Notes: generated by a model not told the origin, from the sequence alone. A DNA stretch of 33,264 nucleotides from Candidatus Zhuqueibacterota bacterium (GCA_016934825.1 JAFGSB010000142.1:1-33264); one strand, 5' to 3'; numbered from the stretch's first letter, positions 1 to 9,191 are shown. Numbers and translations are program-made.

Positions 1-148
1 TGTTTTTTGTATGCAATAATCTTCTTTTTATAATTTTATTGCCCTGGAGGATTTTTTTACTTGACTTTTTACCTTTAATATGTGTCATCCGTGGGCAGAA
101 AATCAGGAATATTTCAAGTCTCTTTATTGACCCGGACGGGCAGAGATT

Positions 149-3100
149 TTACTTAATAATGAGCATCTTTTTTGTTACACTATAAGAACCGGAAATTAAA
201 CTATAAAAATAAACTCCGCTTGATAGATCAGGAGGATTAAACTTGACATTATAATGTCCGCTTTTTTTAAATTCGTTAACCAGAGTGGCAACTTCCTGAC
301 CGAGAATATTATAGACCTTCAACTCTACAAGTCCGCTTTCCGGAATTGAATAGGAAATATTTGTAGCTGGATTAAAAGGATTGGGATGATTCTGCAACAA
401 TCGGTATTCTGTGGGTAAAGTGTCAGTCATTTTTTCTTCAATACCTGTTGATCCATTTGTATTTAATTTAACATACCCTTTGTTGTTGTTCTCATGAATT
501 TCTTCAATCGTGTTGTCCGGATCGATGACAACATATAAGCGGGTATCTTTATCAATATTTGCCGGCAGTATCCACCTGGCAATATAGTACGTCTCCGATC
601 TCGGTTCCATAATGTTGTAATCCGGACTTTGGGCATAACCTTCTTCCAGCAGATCGGTGATCCGCACGCCGCCTTCATCAGGATCGCCGAGGTAATAGTG
701 GACCGAGACATGATCTTCTGGCAGGACTCCCGATAAACTGTAATTATGGATCCTTGAAAGAATATTAATAGTATCCCCCGGAGCAGGTTCAGGCGGGAAG
801 AAATGAATATCTTTGGTTTCATAACGTTTGTATTCTTCGCCGGGAGTGAAAGAATATCCCATTTCAGTATGATAACGCCAGGGTAATATAAAAGTCAGAT
901 CCGGTAAGCTGCCATACCTGTAGTTCCACCAGGAACCAACAGGTTCTGCCGAAAAATCGAGAGTGAGCGCGCCATTATAGGACCAATAAATATAGGGAAT
1001 TATCTCATATTCAACAAGACCAATCGATCCGTCAACATAAGCCAAATGATATGATAATTCCCATGCATTGGATATACTCGTTGTACTTGTTTTGATCTCC
1101 TTTTGTTCATAATAAGCTTTTGTACCGATCTCAAAACCCTGCTCAAATTCAAACGCAATTCCGAGTCCAGCCGGTTCAACTGAAAGTTCTCCTTCGATTC
1201 CTATCTTAACCAGTAAATCGGCAGACAGACCAAATGATTTGCTTGTCGTTGTTTGACTGCTGGAGAAATCTTCGAATTTTATACTGCCGTCAAAGGTTCC
1301 CGTATTGCCGGTCACCTGGCCCGGAAGAATAAAATACGAACTGTCCATGTTGGCTACATTGAAATTTTCAAGTGGTGGCTTGTAGGACAGAATGTTGCCA
1401 ATCTCATGGTTTGGAACAAAAGATGAGTGATTCCAGTTTTGATTTCCAACCCAGGTTCTTTTGATTTCAACAGCGGTATCGGGCATGGCGACGAGAATGT
1501 TTCCGAGTAATTCGTTCCGGTAATAGACCGGATATTCCAAAAAGTTGTAATTTGTTTTATAAAAATAAATCTGATCCTCACGATCCGCTTTAATTGTCGT
1601 TTCAATTGTCATCGTTTTTGTATAATCGTCAGTTTTGCTGAAACCATCACCATAATGTCCTTCAAGGGTTGCTCTGATACCATTCCCTGCTGCCATTTTT
1701 TTATAAGTGAGACTTGCTGAAAGACCCCAATCACGATTAAACTCTGTGGTTACAGTATGACTTTGTACCTGCTGATTGCTGTATTCCGAGTAAAATTGCG
1801 ATTCCGGCCGGTTAAACGATAAATTTACATCACAAATATTTTCGTTGATAATGTCAAAATGAACCGGCGGTGAATTCAGAATAACCACAGGCTGTATGAC
1901 GCCTTCAATTTTTACGGCTTTTGGTTTCTTTAGGCGAAGTCCGTCGCCATCATAGTCGCAGGCTGCAATCGTATAGTTTTTTATAGCATGCATATCCGTT
2001 AATGTTGTTTGTGCGCAGGGGGAAAATCCGGATAACTGCCCTTCAGAGTTCAATTGTACCTTAAAAGTTCTTAATCTCATTTGAAGATTCAATATATTTG
2101 ACCAGTTTTGTTGATTCCATGGAGTTTTACAATCAATGATTATCAACTCCGGGTACCAATTGGCCTTACCGGATGTGACGCCATTTGTATCCGCGTTAAC
2201 ATCAGTTACAACGAACTGACGACGTATCCCCCAGGACCATTTAACCGGATTGATCGGTATGGCAATTCTTCCCGGTGTATTCCATACCGGCCCTCCTTGC
2301 ATGAATGTTTGAAGATTTCCTTTTACAGAGAAAACATCTATGGAATCACTACCGCTGCTTAATAACTCATCCCATCCATCCATATCAAGATCTTCGCAGA
2401 CAAGTGTGAATGGGAATTCGGTCCATACGTCCGGGTCGTCTTCGTAAGTAGAATTAACAAAATCCGGGCTTATCAAAGGTTTCCCCCAATAATTTGGCGA
2501 AGCGTTTGCAAGTACATCCTGAATCTGGAATTGCCCTGGCTGTCCATGCATTTTGAAACTCAGCATAAATGGAGCTAATCGACGGTACAGCCTCCACCAT
2601 GAATCCGGCCAAATTCTATCAAGTTTATCGTCCCAAATTGAGTAACCCACAACAAACTCATCACGATCATCTTCTACCAGGTTCCCGGTAACAATTGAAA
2701 GTTTCATTAGTTCACGAACATAAGTATGATATCTATTATATCCTGGCCATGGAGCATCCCACCAACTAAAAACATGTTTTCTTTTAATATCTTTTGTAGT
2801 TTTTAAATCGAGTGTTCCGGAGTCCTGGTTATAATCATAGATCCGTATGCTCAGGTCGATATGGGCGACATATAAAGAATCCTGATCAGCAATTGGCGCA
2901 TTGTTTTTGATAACGACGATCTCATCATAACCATCCGCATCAAAATCGCCGTTACTCATATCGAATAGCGCCTCATCTCCCAGAGTTGAATTTAAAGACC
3001 AATTGTTTGAAGCTAAAGGCCGGATTGTTTTGATACTATCCATTTCGTACAAATTTATTTGAATTTTGTTATTTAAATCCCAATAAGCTAAAACAAACTC

Positions 3101-3556
3101 ATTTTCCGGGTCGCCATCAAAGTTGCCTGCTGCAAGCCGTACATTGGGATCATATTGGTCCGTACTTTTAACTACCCCAACTTCCAATGGATTCCAATTT
3201 CCGGATACCTGCAGATATAACCTGGCATTACCGGTGACTGCTTCTACCAGTGCTTCTACAGCATCATCATATCCGTCTCCATTAAAATCACCGCTGCAAA
3301 CATCAAAGTAGATTTGATTGTACACATGATGAGAATGAATTTGACTGGAGGTTATCGAACTGTTATCGGAATTGAAATCAAAAAGCCATGGACTTGGTAC
3401 ACTTGGATTACTATACAGCATGTATAACTCTGCAGAGTTACCCAGCACATAATTTCCCATAAATGGATCCTGGTTAACTTGTGCTGTTGAGAAGGATACA
3501 ATAAAGTAAGGAAACAAAAATATACAACTATATAATGTTTGTAAATATGCTTTCAT
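149..3556 (-). CDS. Secreted FG-GAP/VCBS-repeat protein with CARDB-like and T9SS sorting domains
   Basis: Large exported protein of 1135 residues, probably secreted by the type IX system and attached at or released from the cell surface. Residues 1-25 are a hydrophobic signal peptide ending near STAQ. Acidic calcium-binding-like FG-GAP motifs recur at about 90 (DFNGDGYDD), 146, 205 (DFDADGYDE), 291, 390 (DLDMDGWDE) and 531 (DYDGDG), consistent with an N-terminal beta-propeller. Residues about 580-880 are rich in beta strands with alternating Ser/Thr and Gly, of unknown family and vaguely like aerolysin/MTX-type pore formers. Residues about 940-1040 resemble a CARDB adhesion domain (IDPDNTIEEIHENNN). 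The last 80 residues are a T9SS type A sorting domain with NHPNPFNPATNISYSIP and YNILGQEVATLVN. The start is supported by AGGAGGGG just upstream. The substrate is unknown. T9SS machinery is not in the window, so the export route rests on the C-terminal domain alone. Confidence 0.9.
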   Translation of the reverse strand: MKAYLQTLYSCIFLFPYFIVSFSTAQVNQDPFMGNYVLGNSAELYMLYSNPSVPSPWLFDFNSDNSSITSSQIHSHHVYNQIYFDVCSGDFNGDGYDDAVEALVEAVTGNARLYLQVSGNWNPLEVGVVKSTDQYDPNVRLAAGNFDGDPENEFVLAYWDLNNKIQINLYEMDSIKTIRPLASNNWSLNSTLGDEALFDMSNGDFDADGYDEIVVIKNNAPIADQDSLYVAHIDLSIRIYDYNQDSGTLDLKTTKDIKRKHVFSWWDAPWPGYNRYHTYVRELMKLSIVTGNLVEDDRDEFVVGYSIWDDKLDRIWPDSWWRLYRRLAPFMLSFKMHGQPGQFQIQDVLANASPNYWGKPLISPDFVNSTYEDDPDVWTEFPFTLVCEDLDMDGWDELLSSGSDSIDVFSVKGNLQTFMQGGPVWNTPGRIAIPINPVKWSWGIRRQFVVTDVNADTNGVTSGKANWYPELIIIDCKTPWNQQNWSNILNLQMRLRTFKVQLNSEGQLSGFSPCAQTTLTDMHAIKNYTIAACDYDGDGLRLKKPKAVKIEGVIQPVVILNSPPVHFDIINENICDVNLSFNRPESQFYSEYSNQQVQSHTVTTEFNRDWGLSASLTYKKMAAGNGIRATLEGHYGDGFSKTDDYTKTMTIETTIKADREDQIYFYKTNYNFLEYPVYYRNELLGNILVAMPDTAVEIKRTWVGNQNWNHSSFVPNHEIGNILSYKPPLENFNVANMDSSYFILPGQVTGNTGTFDGSIKFEDFSSSQTTTSKSFGLSADLLVKIGIEGELSVEPAGLGIAFEFEQGFEIGTKAYYEQKEIKTSTTSISNAWELSYHLAYVDGSIGLVEYEIIPYIYWSYNGALTLDFSAEPVGSWWNYRYGSLPDLTFILPWRYHTEMGYSFTPGEEYKRYETKDIHFFPPEPAPGDTINILSRIHNYSLSGVLPEDHVSVHYYLGDPDEGGVRITDLLEEGYAQSPDYNIMEPRSETYYIARWILPANIDKDTRLYVVIDPDNTIEEIHENNNKGYVKLNTNGSTGIEEKMTDTLPTEYRLLQNHPNPFNPATNISYSIPESGLVELKVYNILGQEVATLVNEFKKSGHYNVKFNPPDLSSGVYFYSLISGSYSVTKKMLIIK

Positions 3557-4009
3557 TATTCCCCTCCTAATAATTTTATTTTTTACTTTGTTGGGAAATA
3601 ATCATTATTCTCTACCAAACTAACATAATATTATCTTCCAAGTATTAAAATTTTTTAATTCATAGTATAAACAATTTTGACTTGGAAAAAATAATATATC
3701 CATAAATAAAAACTGTATTACTTTTGGTTATCGGTCTTTTAATACAAACAGTTGTACAAAGTATAAATATTGTGATGATATATAGAATCGTTGTCTAAAC
3801 CTGTTTCAACGAAATTGGTTTTGATTGTATTTTGTGTTTTCTCTTGAAATAAATAACAATTTAGAATTCAATCAAATACAAGTTTAACCACATATTATAA
3901 ATGGAAAAATTTCCCACCCAGGAATCATCATACTATTGCTGATTTGATTATTTAAATTAAACGGTTTTCGCAGAAAAAAGCAAGAAATATTTAAAAAAGG
4001 CATAAATTT
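3557..4009. other. AT-rich intergenic region upstream of the T9SS-exported gene
   Basis: No coding region with a credible start, ribosome site and family resemblance is visible on either strand. The segment is strongly AT-rich and presumably carries the promoter of the minus-strand gene ending at 3556, but I could not pick a convincing -35/-10 pair. The only clear signal is that gene's ribosome binding site right beside its start. Confidence 0.6.
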
Positions 4010-4393
4010 TATCTGCCGCACCCCATATCCGGGGTGTGCGATCGGTAACGGGAAAAATTGTGTGCAGGATTTCTCGTCGCTACGCGACTCGAAATGACAG
4101 ACGGGTGGCCGGAGTCGAGTTTTCTTGTTACTGCAGTCCCGGTCTTGACGGTGCGTATGGATCTGGTATTTCAGCCAAAACCACGGTCCCCGAGTAGGGT
4201 CAGCGATCCTCCCGCTCCGGGACGGGAGAGGTGATCCCGTCCGGCGGGATACCGAGGTGAAAAATCTATCGAACACCGCAGATTTTTTTGTCCCGAAGCA
4301 CGTCTTGAGACATCCCGCGAAAAGCTGCGGGACTACCCGACGACCGCGTTCCGTGCCGGCCGTATTAAGTGTTTGCGGGCGGCACGCCCGATC
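4010..4393. repeat. GC-rich array of hairpins, likely dispersed intergenic repeat elements
   Basis: The segment is far richer in GC than the AT-rich DNA just before it and contains at least five inverted repeats. They are: 4017-4024 with 4031-4038 (ACCCC/GGGGT core, one G-U pair); 4076-4080 with 4084-4088 (GTCGC/GCGAC); a compound stem 4210-4249 made of TCCCGC/GCGGGA around GGACGGGA/TCCCGTCC; 4314-4319 with 4327-4332 (TCCCGC/GCGGGA again); and 4376-4381 with 4385-4390 (CGGGCG/CGCCCG). Bases 4071-4099, read on the minus strand, give TGTCATTTCGAG followed by AGCGACGAGAAAT, which I recognise as a word pattern common in intergenic repeats of FCB-group genomes. The last hairpin lies 11 bases beyond the stop of the serine hydrolase gene, but no T-run follows, so it is not a standard terminator. 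Copy number elsewhere is unknown. Confidence 0.5.
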
Positions 4394-4401
4394 TGCCGGT
4401 T

Positions 4402-5574
4402 TTAACCTTGTATGTATGCCGGGATAATATATTTTTTAAGGATCGTGAAAGGCGGCCGGAACGATGTGTAATTGGCGCCGGTGAACACAATAACCATATT
4501 CAGTTCAGGGATGACCATGATGTACTGTCCGCCCCAGCCGCCGGCATAGAACATCTCTATTTTTTTACCGGCAAAGGTGAACATGTGCGTCCACCACGAG
4601 TAGGAATATCCCTTCATGCCCCAATCATCATCCCAGTTATTCAAAAAACTGTTGCCCGGAAAGGACTCGGCGCTTTTTTCGACCCATTGTTCGGAGATGA
4701 TCCGTTTCCCGTTCCAGACCCCTTTATTCAGAAACGTCACGCCGATTTTAGCCATATCTCTTGGTCTGATCTTTAAACCGCCGGCCGCATCAACCACGCC
4801 GTTTTTGTATTGCGGCCAGTCATACGTGTTTATGCCCAGGGGGCCGAACAAATATTTCCCACCAAACTCGATGATGTTCATTTTTGTCGCGTTTCTGAGG
4901 ATCTCGCCCAAAAGAATATTTGACCCGCCGGCATAATTAAAATTTTTTCCGGGTTCGTCCAGTTGAGGTTTGTTCAAAATAAAAGTGACCGGATCTTCGA
5001 CCTGGTACAGCATCATGATATCATTCTTCAGGTTGCCGTAAGGCAGGGCCCTCTCGTTCCATGCATAACCGGCGGTCATGCTCAGCAGATGTTCGATGGT
5101 AATTTTATCTTTGCCATCCGTATTGAAGCGCCGGTAATCCGGTAAATAATCAAATATGGATTCATGAACATTCTTTATCAAACCCTTATCTATGGCAATC
5201 CCGATGCAGACAGACGTAATGCTTTTGGTTACAGACATAATATAATGCGGCATCGCCCTGTCCCAGGTCACCAGTTCGCCGTGATGATTTTCACCAAAAT
5301 AATCGTGTTTATGACCTTTAAAATATTCTTCAAATACCAGCTTCCCGTCCTTAAAAATAAGCATGGAATGGACTTCTTTATAGTTGCCCCGGTTTATGCT
5401 GTCCACCGCATTTTCAATCAAGGCAGGATTTATGTTCACTTCCGATAAAGTGCCGGTATCAAATCCGTCGTTTATATTCTCAGGGGGTCGATAGGTGTAG
5501 TGATGAACAGGTTTATGTTTACAACTGGTGTATAATAAAAAAATAATAAAAATTGAAAAAACCGTCTTTTTCAT
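4402..5574 (-). CDS. Beta-lactamase-fold serine hydrolase lipoprotein
   Basis: Serine hydrolase of the beta-lactamase/penicillin-binding-protein-like (class C, esterase EstB) superfamily, 390 residues. The N-terminus is a lipoprotein signal with Cys18 in the lipobox LYTSC, so the enzyme should sit on a membrane facing the periplasm or outside. The catalytic SxxK motif is SVTK at 114-117. The second motif region is NYAGGSN at 213-219, aligned with the usual YxN, and the third is GGWGGQ at 345-350 in place of KTG. Length and motif spacing suit an esterase, 6-aminohexanoate-oligomer hydrolase or D-aminopeptidase-like enzyme. The substrate cannot be told from sequence, and a true beta-lactamase is not implied. 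The ATG at 5574 has an AAGG ribosome site. The gene stands alone, with the ankyrin lipoprotein gene upstream on the same strand after 223 bases. Confidence 0.88.
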   Translation of the reverse strand: MKKTVFSIFIIFLLYTSCKHKPVHHYTYRPPENINDGFDTGTLSEVNINPALIENAVDSINRGNYKEVHSMLIFKDGKLVFEEYFKGHKHDYFGENHHGELVTWDRAMPHYIMSVTKSITSVCIGIAIDKGLIKNVHESIFDYLPDYRRFNTDGKDKITIEHLLSMTAGYAWNERALPYGNLKNDIMMLYQVEDPVTFILNKPQLDEPGKNFNYAGGSNILLGEILRNATKMNIIEFGGKYLFGPLGINTYDWPQYKNGVVDAAGGLKIRPRDMAKIGVTFLNKGVWNGKRIISEQWVEKSAESFPGNSFLNNWDDDWGMKGYSYSWWTHMFTFAGKKIEMFYAGGWGGQYIMVIPELNMVIVFTGANYTSFRPPFTILKKYIIPAYIQG

Positions 5575-5640
5575 ATTTAAACCTTTTTATTGTTTCATAT
5601 GTCTGACCTGCTGCTTTAATCAAATCGATACGATTCAGCA

Positions 5641-5672
5641 ATATTTGTTCCTCAATGTAATGAGGTAAATAT
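5641..5672. other. Interrupted palindrome upstream of the serine hydrolase gene
   Basis: Two nested inverted repeats are visible: ATATTT (5641-5646) with AAATAT (5667-5672), and CCTCA (5650-5654) with TGAGG (5661-5665), loop ATGTAA. The 11 paired bases lie 67 bases upstream of the serine hydrolase start, a plausible operator position. No known regulator motif is recognised, and chance cannot be excluded in AT-rich DNA. Confidence 0.3.
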
Positions 5673-5797
5673 AATCACATTCAGGGCCTGTTTGGATAAT
5701 AAGGTGAATTCCTAACTGTAGATTATGCTGGTCATGTTCCGGTAATTTTCCCGTTGAACGTGCTTGATTTTCTACTCACAATTTTTTTCAGGCCGCT

Positions 5798-6364
5798 CTA
5801 TTTCAGCATCTCTGCAATTTTGGGCCTGGTTGTTTTAATTAAATCAAGGTCCAGCTTGAATCCTGTTGGTTTTAATTCAGCTTCGAGCGCTTCGTATGCG
5901 CCCTGTACAACCTCGAACGGGGTACTGACAATTTCATACGCAGTTTTTCCCGTCTTGTTCTTTAAAGTTTTATCAGCGCCCTTTTTCAGCAGGGCTTCCA
6001 CGATCTCAACGTTGCAGAAAAAGGCCGCGGTGTGCAGGGCGGTTGAGCCGTCGTTGTTTCTGTAGTTCAGGTCGGCCCCGGCATCAATCAGGAGTTTGGC
6101 CGCTTCAGTCTTGCCGAGCGCCGCCGCGGTGATCAGCGGGGTGGACGCGCGCGACGGCTCCAATACGTTCAGGTCGGAACCTGCTTTAATATGCTGACGT
6201 ATGGCTTCAAGATCATCGATAACGACAGCCGAGTGAAGGTCTACTTTGGGAACCGATATATTTGTTTGTGACTCTTCCGACTGACCGGGCGATTTGTCCT
6301 TGTTGCCGCAGCCGATTAGAGTAAAAAGCATAAATGCACATATTACTGTGGTTATTGTTCTCAT
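5798..6364 (-). CDS. Ankyrin-repeat lipoprotein
   Basis: Small lipoprotein of 188 residues with about three ankyrin repeats. The start is the ATG at 6364, because AGGAGGT lies right before it and the protein then begins with a normal lipoprotein signal whose lipobox is LIGC. A longer reading begins 11 codons earlier and would put charged residues before the signal. After a short polar linker the repeats follow, with the typical words TPLITAAALGKTEAAKLLI, AGADLNYRNNDGSTALHTAA and KKGADKTLKNKTGKTAYEI. Ankyrin repeats bind other proteins, and the partner is unknown. The C-terminal 40 residues are not repeat-like. The neighbouring downstream gene on the same strand is a serine hydrolase lipoprotein 223 bases away, too far to infer an operon. 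Confidence 0.88.
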   Translation of the reverse strand: MRTITTVICAFMLFTLIGCGNKDKSPGQSEESQTNISVPKVDLHSAVVIDDLEAIRQHIKAGSDLNVLEPSRASTPLITAAALGKTEAAKLLIDAGADLNYRNNDGSTALHTAAFFCNVEIVEALLKKGADKTLKNKTGKTAYEIVSTPFEVVQGAYEALEAELKPTGFKLDLDLIKTTRPKIAEMLK

Positions 6365-6584
6365 TTTTACCTCCTGTAAAAATTTATTTTTTAACAAAAG
6401 TGTTTATCAGCCTGATAAATTTTTCTCAAGTTTCCCATGTAGAAACCCCCAAAGACCTGATTCATCGATTTATGCAAAATTTTCACTCATTTTTTTATAT
6501 GCCTTCTTTATAACATCCCGGAATTATATAAATCGGGTAATTTTCTAAATGTTTTCACAATTTGCTCCTGCCGCTGTAAGGGCG

Positions 6585-7283
6585 CTACTTTTTTTCTGAA
6601 CCGTCACTTATGCCCTTGATCATAAGCCAGGGTCCGATGAGGGCTTCAAATACTATGTAAGGCGCACCGATTATCATCATGGGAATTACGGTTGCAAGAT
6701 TTCGATCATAAAGTGTCAGCAGGCCATATAGTAATATCGGACAGACTGTTACCAGGCCCCAGACCGACAGGACTCGCGGAATATACCTTGATTTAAAGAA
6801 CAGATAGTACCACAGTATCCCGCCCAGGCAGAAGAACATCCCGTGTATATTGTATCCTGCTTTATCGACTCCATAATACAGGAACTCACCTAACGTTTGA
6901 TAGTGGGACGGTTCCGGAGCCCCCGCATTGGCAAATTCCAAACTTAGCGGGATCAGAGCAATAGATCCTATCCTGCTGACGGCCAGGGTTATTGCTTCCG
7001 CCAGCCACCATCCCAGGGCCGCAAGCGCGATGATCCTGTTCTGTTTGTTTAAGATAATATAAAGCAGTACGGCCAGGACAACAATTCCCGTGCTCTGGAT
7101 TGCCAGTGCAATCAGATTGCTGATCCGCAACAGGGTATGGTTATCTGAAATATTCACAAGGATTTGGGATATACTTCCCGAACCGGTTGCCGAGTTATGC
7201 AGAACATCACTGAGTATGCTGGCAATAAAAACGATTAAAAACATTGCGCCTAAAAGTCGTATGGTATTCCTGCCCGAATTCAT
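6585..7283 (-). CDS. DUF4386 family integral membrane protein (copy 1)
   Basis: Integral membrane protein of 232 residues with about six hydrophobic segments. It carries the features of DUF4386: an N-terminal helix pair, a central AEAITLAVSRIGSIALIPL segment and the conserved PRVLSVWGLV word late in the protein. The molecular function of this family is not established. The start at 7283 has an AAAAGGAGT ribosome site. The gene follows the dehydrogenase gene on the same strand after only 11 bases, so the two are almost certainly co-transcribed. A second, clearly divergent DUF4386 gene lies on the other side of the dehydrogenase. The two share the general plan and the SVWG word, but much of the rest differs. 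Confidence 0.82.
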   Translation of the reverse strand: MNSGRNTIRLLGAMFLIVFIASILSDVLHNSATGSGSISQILVNISDNHTLLRISNLIALAIQSTGIVVLAVLLYIILNKQNRIIALAALGWWLAEAITLAVSRIGSIALIPLSLEFANAGAPEPSHYQTLGEFLYYGVDKAGYNIHGMFFCLGGILWYYLFFKSRYIPRVLSVWGLVTVCPILLYGLLTLYDRNLATVIPMMIIGAPYIVFEALIGPWLMIKGISDGSEKK

Positions 7284-7294
7284 TTTTACTCCTT

Positions 7295-8284
7295 TTATTT
7301 GTTATCAATTTGCATGGTAATGACTACATTTCCTTTTTTGTGTCCCTTTTCCACATACCCGTGCGCCTCTGCAATTTGTTCCATTGGATAGGTTCTGTCA
7401 ATGACCGGTTTTAGCTTTCCCGCCTCGATAATCTCTTTGAGGAAAATCAAACCTTCGGGAGTCTCTTTTGAGAATCCGGGTATTACCTTCTTGCCGCTTG
7501 TCATTGAAGTCCAAAGTGCCCGAATATACCATGACTGCTTCCATACGGCTCCCAAAAGATAGATACCTTTGGGATTCAGCGATTTTATACAACCGGAAAA
7601 CGGACTTTTTCCCACCGTGTCAAAAATGACGTCATATGTCCGGCCGTTTTTGGTAAAATCCTCTTTGGTGTAATCAATCACTTCATCGGCTCCCAGTGAT
7701 TTCACCAATTCCAGATTTGATGTACCGCATACGCCGGTCACTTCCGCCCCAAAGTATTTTGCAAGCTGTACCGCATATGTACCTACACAGCCGGAAGCGC
7801 CATAGATGAGGACTTTATGTCCGCTCTGAACCTTTCCCAAATCTCTGAGAAAAGTCAATGCGGTTGACGCGCCAAAGGCAACGGCTCCGGCTTCCTCAAA
7901 GGTTATATTGGCGGGTTTTTTTGTCAGTGCCCCGTCTTCAGACAGACATATATATTCGGCATAACAACCTCCGGCAAATCCGGTTGATCCGAAAACCTGA
8001 TCGCCTTTTTTGAATCGTTTCACATTTTTGCCTGTCGATTCAACTACCCCGGCAAATTCAACTCCCAGTATCGGTTTCTTGGGTTTTCTGAAACCATACA
8101 TGATTCGCATGGGCAGCCAGTACATGAAGGGGAATTTACCCCCTCGAAGTTTGGCGTCCCCGGATGTTACCGTCGTCGCATAGATTTTAATCAATAACTC
8201 ATTATCCTTTGGAGAAGGTTTTCCCACTTCTTTAAGCTGAAGTCCGTCCGGCGGGCCGTATTTTGTCCAAATTACTGCTTTCAT
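7295..8284 (-). CDS. NAD(P)-dependent quinone-oxidoreductase-type alcohol dehydrogenase
   Basis: Medium-chain dehydrogenase/reductase of 329 residues, probably cytosolic, using NADPH to reduce a quinone, enone or aldehyde. The N-terminal GroES-like domain (about 1-125) contains PILGVEFAGVV at 71-81. Where zinc-dependent alcohol dehydrogenases have the catalytic Cys, this protein reads VTSGD at 39-43, which points to the zinc-independent quinone oxidoreductase branch. The Rossmann domain has the nucleotide-binding motif YGASGCVG at 161-168 and GADEVIDY further on. The start at 8284 has a GGAGG ribosome site. It sits between two DUF4386 genes on the same strand (gaps of 39 and 11 bases), an apparent operon. 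A truncated relative of its N-terminus lies at 9045-9191. The exact substrate is not predictable. Confidence 0.88.
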   Translation of the reverse strand: MKAVIWTKYGPPDGLQLKEVGKPSPKDNELLIKIYATTVTSGDAKLRGGKFPFMYWLPMRIMYGFRKPKKPILGVEFAGVVESTGKNVKRFKKGDQVFGSTGFAGGCYAEYICLSEDGALTKKPANITFEEAGAVAFGASTALTFLRDLGKVQSGHKVLIYGASGCVGTYAVQLAKYFGAEVTGVCGTSNLELVKSLGADEVIDYTKEDFTKNGRTYDVIFDTVGKSPFSGCIKSLNPKGIYLLGAVWKQSWYIRALWTSMTSGKKVIPGFSKETPEGLIFLKEIIEAGKLKPVIDRTYPMEQIAEAHGYVEKGHKKGNVVITMQIDNK

Positions 8285-8323
8285 AAATATTCCTCCAGGA
8301 TTGCTTTTGATGTGGTCTTTTTA

Positions 8324-9028
8324 TCAGTTTCTATCTGTTTTTGCAGAATCGGAAGCGATTGAATGTGGATTAAATCCTTTCGCTATCAACCATATCCCTA
8401 AAAACAGTTCGTTCAGGACAATGGGTAAAAATAAAATCATGGCCGGATGAAAGTTTTGAGTCATGTCCGGCACCCCGACCACGTTAGCCGTTATCAACAA
8501 TGCGACGGCCAAAAAGCCCCAGACTGAAATAAACCGCGGGAGGAGTTTTGATTGATATAGTATATAATAGAATATCAGGGCGCCCAGGATAAAAAAGACC
8601 GCGGTCATCTGTCCGGCCCAATAATGTTCTGCCAGAGCTGAAGCGCCAATAACCTGATAACAGGCGGCATCCCGGGCTCCTGCTTCCACGTATTCCAGGC
8701 TTGTTGTGATGAGCGACAGTATGCTGATTTTGCCGACAACCAACATTGCGGCCTCCATAAACCTGAAACAGACCAATCCAAGCGCCAGACTTTCACTGTA
8801 CTTTTTCAGGATGGGAAACAGCATAACGACTATGCCTATAACCGCGGCGTCATTCATTAACTCAAAGGCCATCCCTGTTATTAACTGTGCCTTGTTTGTA
8901 AAAACATTACCCAGTAAATCCGGGGCATTTATAACCGGCGTATAAAACGCGCTGCCGATAAAAACACCCAGGTAGTTAACAAGAAATAATATCCCTACAA
9001 TTATTGCGGTCTTTCTGTTTGAAGTCAT
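8324..9028 (-). CDS. DUF4386 family integral membrane protein (copy 2)
   Basis: Integral membrane protein of 234 residues with about six hydrophobic segments and the DUF4386 hallmark PRFISVWGFLA near residue 165. Function is unknown for the family. The start at 9028 has the ribosome site AAGGAGC. It precedes the dehydrogenase gene by 39 bases on the same strand and directly follows the remnant of a second dehydrogenase gene, so the local order is dehydrogenase stump, DUF4386, dehydrogenase, DUF4386. This alternation suggests that a dehydrogenase-DUF4386 pair was once duplicated in tandem. Confidence 0.82.
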   Translation of the reverse strand: MTSNRKTAIIVGILFLVNYLGVFIGSAFYTPVINAPDLLGNVFTNKAQLITGMAFELMNDAAVIGIVVMLFPILKKYSESLALGLVCFRFMEAAMLVVGKISILSLITTSLEYVEAGARDAACYQVIGASALAEHYWAGQMTAVFFILGALIFYYILYQSKLLPRFISVWGFLAVALLITANVVGVPDMTQNFHPAMILFLPIVLNELFLGIWLIAKGFNPHSIASDSAKTDRN

Positions 9029-9044
9029 TTATTGGCTCCTTTTT

Positions 9045-9191
9045 TTACTCTCGAAAGGCGGTTACCGCTGTCGTAATTTTAGCTGCGTGAATATTTATAA
9101 ATGTATTTTTATCTTTAGGAACAGGTATTTCTACCTCTTTGAGCTGAAGAACATCCGTTGGTTCGTATTTTGTCCATACAATTGCTTTCAT
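9045..9191 (-). pseudogene. Truncated 5' remnant of a second quinone-oxidoreductase-type dehydrogenase gene
   Basis: From an ATG at 9191 with an intact GAGGAAA ribosome site, 48 codons read MKAIVWTKYEPTDVLQLKEV and onward to a TAA at 9045. Aligned without gaps to the first 48 residues of the dehydrogenase at 7295-8284, 24 of 48 residues are identical, with 19 of the first 27. The similarity reaches the conserved Arg of the GroES-like domain and then stops. The remaining roughly 280 codons, including the whole cofactor domain, are gone, and the next gene's ribosome site begins within about 10 bases. DNA similarity also extends some 45 bases upstream of both start codons. A 48-residue peptide could still be made but could not be an enzyme. 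Confidence 0.8.

Noticed and set aside
3884-4276. 130-codon open frame on the minus strand
   Set aside because: It runs across the hairpin array, has no ribosome site, and its translation is the kind of Arg/Ser/Pro-rich text produced by intergenic repeats.
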